Origin: Deltaproteobacteria bacterium
GTDB lineage: Bacteria; Bdellovibrionota_C; UBA2361; SZUA-149; JADYYL01
Assembly (NCBI GenBank): GCA_020853655.1
Contig: JADYYL010000124.1
Coordinates: 1 to 7,781, forward strand
Direction of reading: 5' to 3'
Length of the DNA: 7,781 bases
Position numbers and translations under genes: made by a program
Shown: positions 1-5,814 of the stretch, piece by piece
Numbering within the stretch: position 1 is the first letter of the stretch
Layout of the letters: every line of letters begins with the position of its first letter
Notes under the pieces: generated by a model
Told to the model about the DNA's origin: nothing
Seen by the model: the letters and a program-made list of their open reading frames with translations, nothing else
The model's database searches: none

Positions 1-12
1 GAGGCAGTAGGT

Positions 13-32
13 ATTCGGGCTCCGTCCCGAAT
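13..32. repeat. Short inverted repeat at the 3' end of trmD
   Basis: ATTCGGG at 13-19 pairs perfectly with CCCGAAT at 26-32 around a 6-base loop. The hairpin touches the last base of the trmD stop codon (32-34). Read on the minus strand it is not followed by a T-run, so it is not a convincing intrinsic terminator. It could be a processing or mRNA-stabilising hairpin between trmD and whatever lies downstream (rplS is the usual neighbour, but that is outside the window). Confidence 0.35.
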
Positions 33-1297
33 TATTGGCGGGCGCCGAGGAGCTTGTCGAAGATGATGGCGGCGGCAGCGCGCACGGAGAGGTGATTGTA
101 ACCAGTCGCGCCATTAATCGGCTCGAGATGAACTTGAGCGCGGTCGAGTATCTCCGGGGCGAGTCCCCACCCCGTGCCGAAGAGGACGAGGTGCGGGGCC
201 TGATTCGCCGCAAGGTCCTCTCGAAATGAGGCGTATGTCGTCGGCGTCTCCGATTCGCGTGCTGAGGTGCTCACGATGCGGGGGAGCGTTCCATTGCGGC
301 TCTCGATATCGATGATCACGTCCTCGAAGTCCGGCACAAGGCGGATGAGCGACAGCGCTTCGCTTCTATTCGGATTGTAGGTTGCTCCGAAACCGGTCGC
401 CCAATGATCGCAAATGTTCCCCGCCAGCCTTCGCAGCGCTTTGACCGGATGCACGACGTAGAAATGATCGATTCCAAAAGTGCGGGCAGAGCGCGCGATA
501 TCATGCAGGTCGATGTTTGTGATCGATGACGTAATCGTTTCGCCGACCTTTCCGAGCACCGGATGGTGAATCAGCGCGACCGAGAGTTCGCCTGCCGCGT
601 GCTGCGGACCTTTCAGAAGGTCGGGCCGTCGCCTTCGTGTGACTTCGAGGCTTTGAGCACGACGCCAATCGACAATCTTCTGATGATTGCCAGAGAGGAG
701 CACCTCGGGAACTGTCCTGCCCCGATATTCTTGAGGCTTCGTGTACTGAGGATATTCGAGCAGCCCAGTCTCGAAACTTTCCGTCACATGCGACTCCGGA
801 TTGCCAAGGACGCCAGGGAGCAAGCGGGTCACTCCTTCCAGGAAGGCCATCGCTGGAATCTCTCCGCCCATCATCACGAAGTCGCCGAGACTGATCTCGA
901 GATCCACCCACTCGAGCACGCGTTCATCCACGCCTTCGTAACGGGGGCAGAGAAGTATCAGCCCGTCGCCACTCGATTGCAGCTCTTCCGTAAAAGAGCG
1001 AACGAAAGGTTGCGTGAGTCGGCGCCCACGCGGCGAGAACAGAACGACCTTCGCTTGAGGATTTCTCTTCTTCGCGTCTTCGATCGCGGCAACCGCACTT
1101 TCGACCCGCAGCACCATCCCGGAACCGCCGCCGTATGGAGAATCATCGACTTGTCCGTGAGTGTTGATCGCGTAGTCGCGCAGATGCGTGGTCGAGACAT
1201 TCACGATCTGATCCCGTGTCGCACGGGACATCAGCCCGCAACTCAGAAACGGGGTGAATAGCTCTGGAAAGAGGGTGAGGATCTGAACGTCAAGCAT
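32..1297 (-). CDS. trmD: tRNA (guanine37-N1)-methyltransferase TrmD fused to a C-terminal RNA-methyltransferase-like domain
   Basis: TrmD transfers a methyl group from S-adenosylmethionine to N1 of G37 in tRNAs that have G36, preventing +1 frameshifting. From the ATG the protein has 421 residues, against about 240-255 for ordinary TrmD. Residues 1-230 are TrmD: LTLFPELF near the start, DDSPYGGGSGM at 51-61, the trefoil-knot SAM site CPRYEGVDERV at 117-127 and GDFVMMGGEIPA at 138-149, then R158 and LLSGNH at 200-205. Residues about 231-421 match the family of Thermotoga TM1570 (Pfam Methyltrn_RNA_4, a SPOUT-like domain), with FGTGWGL at 373-379 and YNHLSVRAA at 400-408. Position 173, aligned by hand with the E. 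coli catalytic Asp169, is Glu (TESF). An in-frame GTG at 1330 would add 11 residues that do not resemble TrmD; the ATG at 1297 begins directly at the family N-terminus and has AGGAAA 12 bases upstream. The target of the second domain is unknown. Confidence 0.96.
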   Translation of the reverse strand: MLDVQILTLFPELFTPFLSCGLMSRATRDQIVNVSTTHLRDYAINTHGQVDDSPYGGGSGMVLRVESAVAAIEDAKKRNPQAKVVLFSPRGRRLTQPFVRSFTEELQSSGDGLILLCPRYEGVDERVLEWVDLEISLGDFVMMGGEIPAMAFLEGVTRLLPGVLGNPESHVTESFETGLLEYPQYTKPQEYRGRTVPEVLLSGNHQKIVDWRRAQSLEVTRRRRPDLLKGPQHAAGELSVALIHHPVLGKVGETITSSITNIDLHDIARSARTFGIDHFYVVHPVKALRRLAGNICDHWATGFGATYNPNRSEALSLIRLVPDFEDVIIDIESRNGTLPRIVSTSARESETPTTYASFREDLAANQAPHLVLFGTGWGLAPEILDRAQVHLEPINGATGYNHLSVRAAAAIIFDKLLGARQ

Positions 1298-1768
1298 CGG
1301 AGCAAATCGTTTCCTATCGGGCTGCGGCACGTCTCGCCGGAGCAGGAATAGCTATCTGATTTGGTGTGAAAAGGGAAAAGTTCCTCGCGCACTCTCGCCC
1401 CGGGGCACGAATTATCCTGAAGAAGTGCGGGATCAGAGGAAACCTCTCGAGTCGAAACGAATCGACCCCGGCAAACGCCGTCGATGGCGAGCGTTACCGA
1501 AAGGAGTGCAATGTGAAGTCCATCACGCGAGTCAGAGGTGTTCCGCGGGAGTGCACAAAGTCATCGGACCGCGGGCACGCACAGGGGTTTCGTCAGACGT
1601 CACCCTCGGCAAGACGCGGGTGTCTCGACGCTCCAGAGAGGGTTGAAAGAAGATGTAGTGATGGGCTGAGATTGGAAAGTGGTGAGATGTCCGGGAAACA
1701 TCAAGAATGAGATAAAAAATTTAGAAAAACATGAGAACCGGAATGAACCGTTTCGCGCTTTCTAGGCC

Positions 1769-1796
1769 CTTTATTTCTCCGAGATGAGAAATAAAG
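1769..1796. repeat. 11-bp perfect inverted repeat, A+T-rich
   Basis: CTTTATTTCTC (1769-1779) and GAGAAATAAAG (1786-1796) are exact reverse complements around a 6-base loop. Neither strand has a T-run after the stem, and the stem is A+T-rich, so it does not fit a standard intrinsic terminator. It could be an operator-like dyad or an RNA hairpin. Confidence 0.6.
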
Positions 1797-2241
1797 CAGC
1801 CTTCTGGAAGACGTCTGTAGCGTCGATGGATGGCGGCACACTGTGAAGCGCGCTCTGCCTGTCCATGACAAAATTGACGTCCTTAACTTTGGTGCACGCG
1901 AGGGGAGGTGAGTCCCAATCGCTATTCAGCAACAAAGTCCAGTTGAGTTCGAAGAGGTGACTCAAAGTGATCAGAGCGCAGGAGTGAGAGAAGTTCTCGC
2001 ATCCGCGTGATCACGACCTCGGTCGAATCATCAACTGCCAGAAGGCAGAGGTCAGCGTGGGAGTACCAATCGGTCGCTAGAGCGTGTTACCAGCTCACCG
2101 CATCCAATCGATTGCAACCATTCACTGACCCCGAACCGGCAAAGAAAGAAAAAAAAGGGTGGCTGCGTAAACGGAATGACTCGACACGATAACAAGCGGT
2201 GTCCCTGGCCAGCTCGTCAGTATCCAAAGTGCATTCGCGCC

Positions 2242-2281
2242 TACGGTTCGATGCTTCTGTTGAGGAAGCTTCGAACGGGTA
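2242..2281. repeat. Long near-perfect hairpin
   Basis: GTTCGATGCTTC (2246-2257) pairs with GAAGCTTCGAAC (2265-2276) with one T-T mismatch. A T-G wobble follows at 2258/2264, leaving a 5-base loop. An outer TAC/GTA pair (2242-2244 with 2279-2281) extends the stem across a small internal loop. This gives about 14 pairs over 40 bases. The single wobble can form only if the plus strand is transcribed. There is no T-run beside it. Confidence 0.65.
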
Positions 2282-2394
2282 CGTCAGAAGTCGCGGAGTC
2301 AGTAACAGCTGAAGCGTCACTTCTCACACAACTCCCTTCGATCCCCAGCCAAACAATTTGACGAATGATGAGTTCATCAAAGACCGCTAACCCC

Positions 2395-2449
2395 CCGTGG
2401 GCCAAGCTTCAGCAGCGTGCAAATGACGCGACTCAAGATTGACCCACGG
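2395..2449. repeat. 55-base imperfect hairpin
   Basis: The arm starting CCGTGGG (2395) pairs with the arm ending CCCACGG (2449). Of 24 paired columns down to a 7-base loop (2419-2425), 19 are Watson-Crick. The mismatches are isolated, at 2402/2442, 2406/2438, 2410/2434, 2413/2431 and 2414/2430. Two of them (C-A as written) become G-U wobbles on the minus strand, which slightly favours a minus-strand transcript. Confidence 0.6.
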
Positions 2450-2524
2450 AAGTATCCAGGCGTGTGAGCGGCTTGGGAAAAATTAAAAACTTGAAAATCC
2501 TTGTGAACCAAAAATGTCCCCGGA

Positions 2525-2557
2525 CACCCTGGATGAGCGCGCTGCTCAGTCAGGGTG
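2525..2557. repeat. Two-segment hairpin
   Basis: CACCCTG (2525-2531) pairs with CAGGGTG (2551-2557), and inside it TGAGC (2534-2538) pairs with GCTCA (2544-2548) around a 5-base loop. A 2x2 internal loop, one column of which can be a G-U pair, separates the segments. A short palindrome, TGTCC CC GGACA (2515-2526), overlaps its outer edge and would compete for pairing. No T-run follows on either strand. Confidence 0.55.
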
Positions 2558-2673
2558 ACTTCAAGTTCTTCTACCGACTAGGAATGTGAAAAGAGCCCGT
2601 CGCTATAAAGCGGAGTGATCTCGATCACCCTTGTCCTCTAGTCTTGACCAGGGGGCTAACTGCTTCAGAACGA

Positions 2674-2714
2674 ATCGGCATCTTATAACGGCTCCCGTGA
2701 ACCTCAAAGCCGAT
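2674..2714. repeat. Nested inverted repeats
   Basis: ATCGGC (2674-2679) and GCCGAT (2709-2714) enclose a second small hairpin, ACGG (2688-2691) with CCGT (2695-2698). The stems are short and could arise by chance. A separate GTGATC/GATCAC dyad lies just upstream at 2615-2628. Confidence 0.3.
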
Positions 2715-2879
2715 CGGGCGAAAAAAGTCATAGAGTTAAGGGGCTTCCGAGACTTGTCGAGGGCAGGGAGAGAGCTTTTCGCGCACAAAGAAGAGTTCGA
2801 TTGCTCGACGTTCTCTGAGCCAAGTCGCGCTGAAGTTGTTAGATCCATTGGGGAAATAGTGGACTGCCGCGCTCCTTCG

Positions 2880-3023
2880 GGCGGCGCTACGCCGCCGAGT
2901 ATATCGTGGTCGAGGAGTCCTCGGCAGGCATTCGCTAGGCGGAAGGTCGAGCGATGCAACAGAGACGGGGGATGAAGGGCTGTCTCGACGCAGAGGTGCG
3001 ATCCGTCGCGCCGCGAGCGCGGC
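2880..3023. repeat. Cluster of G+C-rich palindromes
   Basis: Three strong dyads lie close together: GGCGGCG/CGCCGCC around a 3-base loop (2880-2896), the 13-base palindrome CGAGGAGTCCTCG (2911-2923), and GCCGCG/CGCGGC around AG (3010-3023). A bulged stem follows at about 3037-3053. The whole stretch lies just beyond the rpsP terminator. It may be a structured RNA or simply a G+C-rich non-coding patch; no known RNA signature was recognised. Confidence 0.45.
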
Positions 3024-3063
3024 ATCGAGCGACCGCGGAGGCGCTGGGCGCTCCCTCCAGCCG

Positions 3064-3106
3064 AAACGAAAAAGCCGCTTTGGCAGTCTCCCACCAAAGC
3101 GGCTTT
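3064..3106 (-). terminator. Intrinsic terminator of the rpsP transcript
   Basis: A perfect 13-bp stem, AAAGCCGCTTTGG (3071-3083) with CCAAAGCGGCTTT (3094-3106), encloses a 10-base loop. Read on the minus strand the stem is followed by TTTTTCGTTT, a good U-tract. It starts 21 bases after the rpsP stop codon. The plus-strand reading has only a broken T stretch, so the direction is clear. It separates rpsP from trmD transcriptionally. Confidence 0.93.
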
Positions 3107-3127
3107 CCTCTATCACTAGGGCGCTGA

Positions 3128-3523
3128 CTAAGCGGCAGCTTCCTTCGTGGTCGCCTTCTTTCCGCCCTTCGCCTTCGCAGCTTTTGGAGCGGCCGTCTTG
3201 CCCGCGCTCTTCGCACGAGCTTTACGCTTCGAGCGGGTTGCGCGAATCTTCTCGAGGCGCTTCTTTTCGAGGCCCTCGAAATACCCTGGGATCGACTTGA
3301 TGATGATCCGTGAGGTTGTCAGGGTCGGGCGAGCGCCGACGCTGAGCCAGTACTTCACGCGATCTTCCTTCAAGGTGATCGTCGCGGGATTGGTCAACGT
3401 ATTGTACGTCCCGACGATCTCGAGATTGCGTCCGTCACGTTTTGAATCTTCATCGCAAACGATGATGCGGTAGAACGGAATCTTCTTACGACCGAGTCGG
3501 GAAAGTCGAATCTTAACGGCCAC
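3128..3523 (-). CDS. rpsP: 30S ribosomal protein S16 with basic C-terminal tail
   Basis: S16 is a primary-binding protein of the small ribosomal subunit that contacts 16S rRNA in the 5' and central domains and helps 30S assembly. The product has 131 residues; the globular family core is about the first 82. The N-terminus (AVKIRLSRLGRKKIPFYRI) and the block EDRVKYWLSVGARPT are diagnostic. Residues about 88-131 form a low-complexity Lys/Ala tail, probably disordered and rRNA-binding, longer than in E. coli S16 (82 residues). The start codon is GTG, placed exactly at the conserved S16 N-terminus and preceded by a strong purine-rich ribosome-binding site. It lies 111 bases downstream of ffh and probably belongs to the same transcript, ending at the intrinsic terminator 21 bases after its stop. 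Confidence 0.98.
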   Translation of the reverse strand: MAVKIRLSRLGRKKIPFYRIIVCDEDSKRDGRNLEIVGTYNTLTNPATITLKEDRVKYWLSVGARPTLTTSRIIIKSIPGYFEGLEKKRLEKIRATRSKRKARAKSAGKTAAPKAAKAKGGKKATTKEAAA

Positions 3524-3527
3524 GTTG

Positions 3528-3537
3528 TCCTCTCTCT
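3528..3537 (-). promoter_or_regulatory. Ribosome-binding site of rpsP
   Basis: On the minus strand AGAGAGAGGA lies 4 bases before the GTG at 3521-3523. It supports the GTG as the true start, although no ATG is available there. A TATAAC hexamer just upstream (about 3541-3546) is too close to the start codon to be an ordinary promoter -10 box. Confidence 0.7.
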
Positions 3538-3634
3538 CTTGTTATAAACTGAAACTCTGCTGGGATTCCGTCAGGGTAGGGAAGTCACGAACCTCTCGTG
3601 CCTCGCCCAGCGAACTGTCGCTTTCGCTTCAGTC

Positions 3635-4996
3635 CTAAAATGCCCTCGGTCCGCCTTTTAACATCGGACCGAGTCCCCCGATTCCGCGAAATGCGTTCGG
3701 ACCCAGCTTCGAAAACTTCTTCATCACCTTCTGCATCTCGTCGAACTGCTTTAGGAATCGATTAACCTCTTCGACGGAATTCCCACTTCCAAGCGCGATG
3801 CGCTTGCGTCGGGAACCGTTAAGCAGTTCGGGATTCAGCCGTTCTTCGCGCGTCATCGAGAGGATAATCGCCTCGACTCGCGCGAATTGCTTATCAGTGA
3901 CGGACTCGTCGAGACCCTTTGTGAGTCCACCGAGACCGGGCACCATCTCCATAAGCGACGTGATGGAGCCCATCTTTTTAATCGTTTGCAGCTGAGAATG
4001 GAAGTCCTCGAAGTTAAATCCCGTCTTTTTTAACTTCTTTTCGAGTTTTTTCGCCTCTTCGAGGTCCACTTGCTTCGTGGCTTTCTCGATCAGGGTGGCC
4101 ATATCTCCCATTCCGAGGATACGGGAGGCCATCCGTTCGGGGTAAAAGACGTCCAGGGCGTCCAACTTCTCCCCTAAGCCGACAAATTTAATCGGTTTCT
4201 CGATTGAGGCCCTCATTGAGAGCGCGGCCCCGCCTCGAGCATCGCCATCGAGCTTCGTCAGGATCACGCCGTCAATGTCGAGCCGTTCATCGAACCCTTT
4301 CGCGACTTCAACCGCCTGTTGACCCGTCATGGCGTCGAGCGCGAGGAGAACTTCGTGCGGTTCAACGCTCTCGATGATTTCAACGAGCTCGTCCATCAAC
4401 TCTTCGTCGATCTGCAACCGACCAGCAGTATCGAGAATGACCGTGTCCAGCGCGCTCCGCTTCGCTTGCTCGATCGCTTGCTTCGCGATGTCCACCGGGT
4501 CGGCGCCGTTTTGGGTATCGAATGTTTCGATTCCAAGTGTTCGACCGAGAGTCTTGAGCTGTTCGATTGCGGCGGGTCGGTAGACGTCAGCGGGGACGAG
4601 CAGAACTCGACGACGCAGATCGTCTCGCAAGTGTCTCGCCAGCTTCCCGCACGATGTTGTTTTCCCCGAGCCCTGAAGCCCGACGAGCATGATAATCACC
4701 GGCGGAGCGTGGCGGAGCGAGAGCGGTTCATGCGTGCCCAGAACGCGGACAATCTCTTCGTAGACTTGGCCGATGATCACTCGGCTGGGATCTAGGCTTT
4801 TTGACAGTGCTGTCCCGACGCACTTCTTCCGAACGTTGTCGCAGAACTCCTTGACAACGCGGAAGTTGACGTCGGCTTCGAGCAGGGCCGTGCGAATCTC
4901 TTTCAACGCCTCATCGACGTCGCTCTCGGTCAAGCGACCGCGCGAACGCAGTCGATCGAATGTGGTCTGCAACTTCGATGTGAGGGCATCAAACAT
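3635..4996 (-). CDS. ffh: Signal recognition particle protein Ffh (SRP54), GTPase
   Basis: Ffh binds 4.5S/SRP RNA and hydrophobic signal sequences emerging from the ribosome, and with FtsY delivers the ribosome to the membrane translocon; it acts in the cytosol and at the inner membrane. The product has 453 residues, the normal length. An N-domain four-helix bundle covers about 1-90. The G domain follows with P-loop GLQGSGKT at 106-113, PADVYRPAA at 135-143, DTAGR at 189-193 and TKLDG at 247-251. The M domain from about 325 holds the methionine-rich signal-binding finger (MGSITSLMEMVPG) and the RNA-binding motif SRRKRIALGSG at 395-405. The ATG at 4994-4996 has GGAGAG seven bases upstream. It lies 92 bases downstream of the receiver-domain gene and 111 bases upstream of rpsP, all on one strand. 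No unusual residue was noticed. Confidence 0.98.
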   Translation of the reverse strand: MFDALTSKLQTTFDRLRSRGRLTESDVDEALKEIRTALLEADVNFRVVKEFCDNVRKKCVGTALSKSLDPSRVIIGQVYEEIVRVLGTHEPLSLRHAPPVIIMLVGLQGSGKTTSCGKLARHLRDDLRRRVLLVPADVYRPAAIEQLKTLGRTLGIETFDTQNGADPVDIAKQAIEQAKRSALDTVILDTAGRLQIDEELMDELVEIIESVEPHEVLLALDAMTGQQAVEVAKGFDERLDIDGVILTKLDGDARGGAALSMRASIEKPIKFVGLGEKLDALDVFYPERMASRILGMGDMATLIEKATKQVDLEEAKKLEKKLKKTGFNFEDFHSQLQTIKKMGSITSLMEMVPGLGGLTKGLDESVTDKQFARVEAIILSMTREERLNPELLNGSRRKRIALGSGNSVEEVNRFLKQFDEMQKVMKKFSKLGPNAFRGIGGLGPMLKGGPRAF

Positions 4997-5003
4997 GAAT
5001 TCA

Positions 5004-5009
5004 CTCTCC
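5004..5009 (-). promoter_or_regulatory. Ribosome-binding site of ffh
   Basis: GGAGAG on the minus strand, 7 bases before the ATG, confirms the chosen start. Confidence 0.6.
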
Positions 5010-5064
5010 GGAAATTACGCCAGAACATACAGGCGCAAAGTGCGAGGAGAGTAGCAGAAATGGG

Positions 5065-5081
5065 CCGAGAAAACATCTCGG
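5065..5081 (-). terminator. Weak hairpin between the receiver gene and ffh
   Basis: CCGAGA (5065-5070) pairs with TCTCGG (5076-5081) around 5 bases, starting 7 bases after the receiver gene's stop. Only ATTT follows on the minus strand, so it is at best a weak or partial terminator. If it does not stop transcription, the receiver gene and ffh are cotranscribed. Confidence 0.3.
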
Positions 5082-5088
5082 ACGGAAA

Positions 5089-5478
5089 CTATTTCTGATT
5101 GGCGGCGGCGTTCTTCGTCGCGTGGCGAAGTGCGCTCTCCACGTCGCTGACAGAGAACGGATAGCCCAGAAATCCGTTGGCCCCCGCCTCCACTGCGGAC
5201 ATCACATTATCCTTGGAGACGTCGGCGCTGTAGACGACGATAGGCAACTGCTTGAGTCGCGAGCTCGATCGAACCGTCCGAGCGAGATCCAGAGCGTTCA
5301 TTTTCGGCATTTCAAGGTAGACGAAAAGGGCCCCGTATTGGCGTTTCTTGAGCTCGCTTATCCCTAGGGCGGGATCGTCGGAACTCTCTACCTCCCCGGA
5401 CTTGTATCCGAGGCTCTGGAGAATGGCGCGAAGATTCCGCTGACGCGCAACCTCGTTATCGATGATAAAAATCTTCAT
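5089..5478 (-). CDS. Stand-alone receiver-domain protein lacking the phospho-acceptor Asp (pseudo-receiver)
   Basis: The 129-residue product is a single CheY-like receiver fold with no output domain. The N-terminal strand and acidic site read FIIDNE (4-9), and VYSAD at 82-86 gives the conserved Ser/Thr (S84) and Ala. The segment FVYLEMPKMNALDL (52-65) aligns with the phosphorylation loop, where the usual Asp is Tyr (Y54, codon TAC at 5317-5319). GYPF (105-108) aligns with the KPF motif, where the usual Lys is Tyr (Y106, codon TAT). Two of the five signature residues are therefore replaced, so phosphorylation by the classical mechanism looks impossible. Such proteins usually act through protein contacts or have lost switch function. 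The ATG has a GAGGG sequence a few bases upstream. It lies upstream of ffh on the same strand, with no histidine kinase nearby. Fold assignment is secure; function is unknown. Confidence 0.9.
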   Translation of the reverse strand: MKIFIIDNEVARQRNLRAILQSLGYKSGEVESSDDPALGISELKKRQYGALFVYLEMPKMNALDLARTVRSSSRLKQLPIVVYSADVSKDNVMSAVEAGANGFLGYPFSVSDVESALRHATKNAAANQK

Positions 5479-5814
5479 CCACCCTCAGGGTTCGCGGCGC
5501 CTCAGTCACCACACAGTCACAACCTATTCAGTCACGCTCAACAAGCCGCAATCTGTGGCCAGTCTTTCGCGGCCACGGGTGCCCGGTTCGGACGGTCGTT
5601 CTCTCCTCAACGCAGAACGGCGAGCTCGCTCTCTTTAACTCAAGTCACTCAGCCATTTGAGGCGGAATGGACGCTGAGAACGATCGCGGATGCAGCAAGC
5701 AGCATCTATCTCTTCTAACGGCACGAAACGGCAACAACTTTACGCTGCGGGATTTTCGGATAGAGATTCCCGACCAGTCGTGTCGGAATCGGGTTCGGAA
5801 GTGACGTAGGTCTG
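5479..5814. other. Intergenic region upstream of the receiver gene
   Basis: 336 bases with no credible gene. It holds the GTGACTG repeats next to the receiver gene, a 6-bp hairpin at 5555-5576 (GTGGCC/GGCCAC), another at 5597-5619 (CGTTCT/AGAACG), and a bulged 9-bp hairpin at 5765-5790 (GATTCC-C-GAC with GTCGGAATC) that starts 25 bases after the epimerase stop. The last has no U-tract. No promoter boxes could be assigned with confidence. Confidence 0.55.
5503..5535 (-). repeat. Three direct GTGACTG repeats upstream of the receiver gene
   Basis: Read on the minus strand, GTGACTG occurs exactly at 5529-5535, 5514-5520 and 5503-5509, with start-to-start distances of 15 and 11 bases. A one-mismatch copy, GTGACTT, lies further upstream at 5642-5648. 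The array is 25-57 bases before the start codon, where a promoter or activator/repressor site would be expected. The 11-base step is close to one helical turn. No regulator is identified. Confidence 0.45.

Larger units (their letters stand above)
1298..3063. other. Long gene-poor interval between trmD and the rpsP terminator
   Basis: About 1.77 kb with no convincing protein gene. Open frames of 60-164 codons exist on both strands, but they overlap one another, mostly use GTG/TTG starts, lack good Shine-Dalgarno sites, and give compositions rich in Arg/Ser/Pro without family motifs. KhpA (KH domain) and RimM, usually encoded between rpsP and trmD, are not visible even as fragments. Base composition is uneven: A-rich patches lie near 1690-1760, 2140-2156 and 2478-2515, and a very G+C-rich, self-complementary stretch lies at about 2865-3060. 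Several inverted repeats are listed separately. trmD must be transcribed from a promoter in this interval, since rpsP transcription should end at 3064, but I cannot assign -35/-10 boxes with confidence. Confidence 0.6.

Noticed and set aside
1366..1710. Plus-strand open frame of 114 codons upstream of trmD
   Set aside because: GTG start without a ribosome-binding site, no family motif, and composition unlike the real genes in this window.
1771..1965. 64-codon minus-strand frame ending in the A+T-rich inverted repeat
   Set aside because: Too short and without motif, ribosome-binding site or context; kept only as a possibility for comparative checks.
2149..2156. A8 run read on the minus strand as a terminator U-tract
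   Set aside because: No stable stem lies immediately before it on the minus strand.
2515..2526. TGTCC CC GGACA palindrome as the end of an insertion element
   Set aside because: Only one clear copy, no transposase, no paired end and no target duplication seen.
1298..3063. RNase P RNA, tmRNA, SRP RNA or tRNA in the gap
   Set aside because: No conserved signature of any of these was found on either strand by eye, including T-arm or SRP GGAAGGAAGC-type motifs; an Infernal/tRNAscan run would settle it.
2603..3116. Overlapping minus-strand open frames of 126 and 164 codons beyond the rpsP terminator
   Set aside because: They overlap each other in different frames, have odd Arg/Ser/Pro-rich composition, show no RimM or KH motifs, and run through a cluster of palindromes and the terminator itself.
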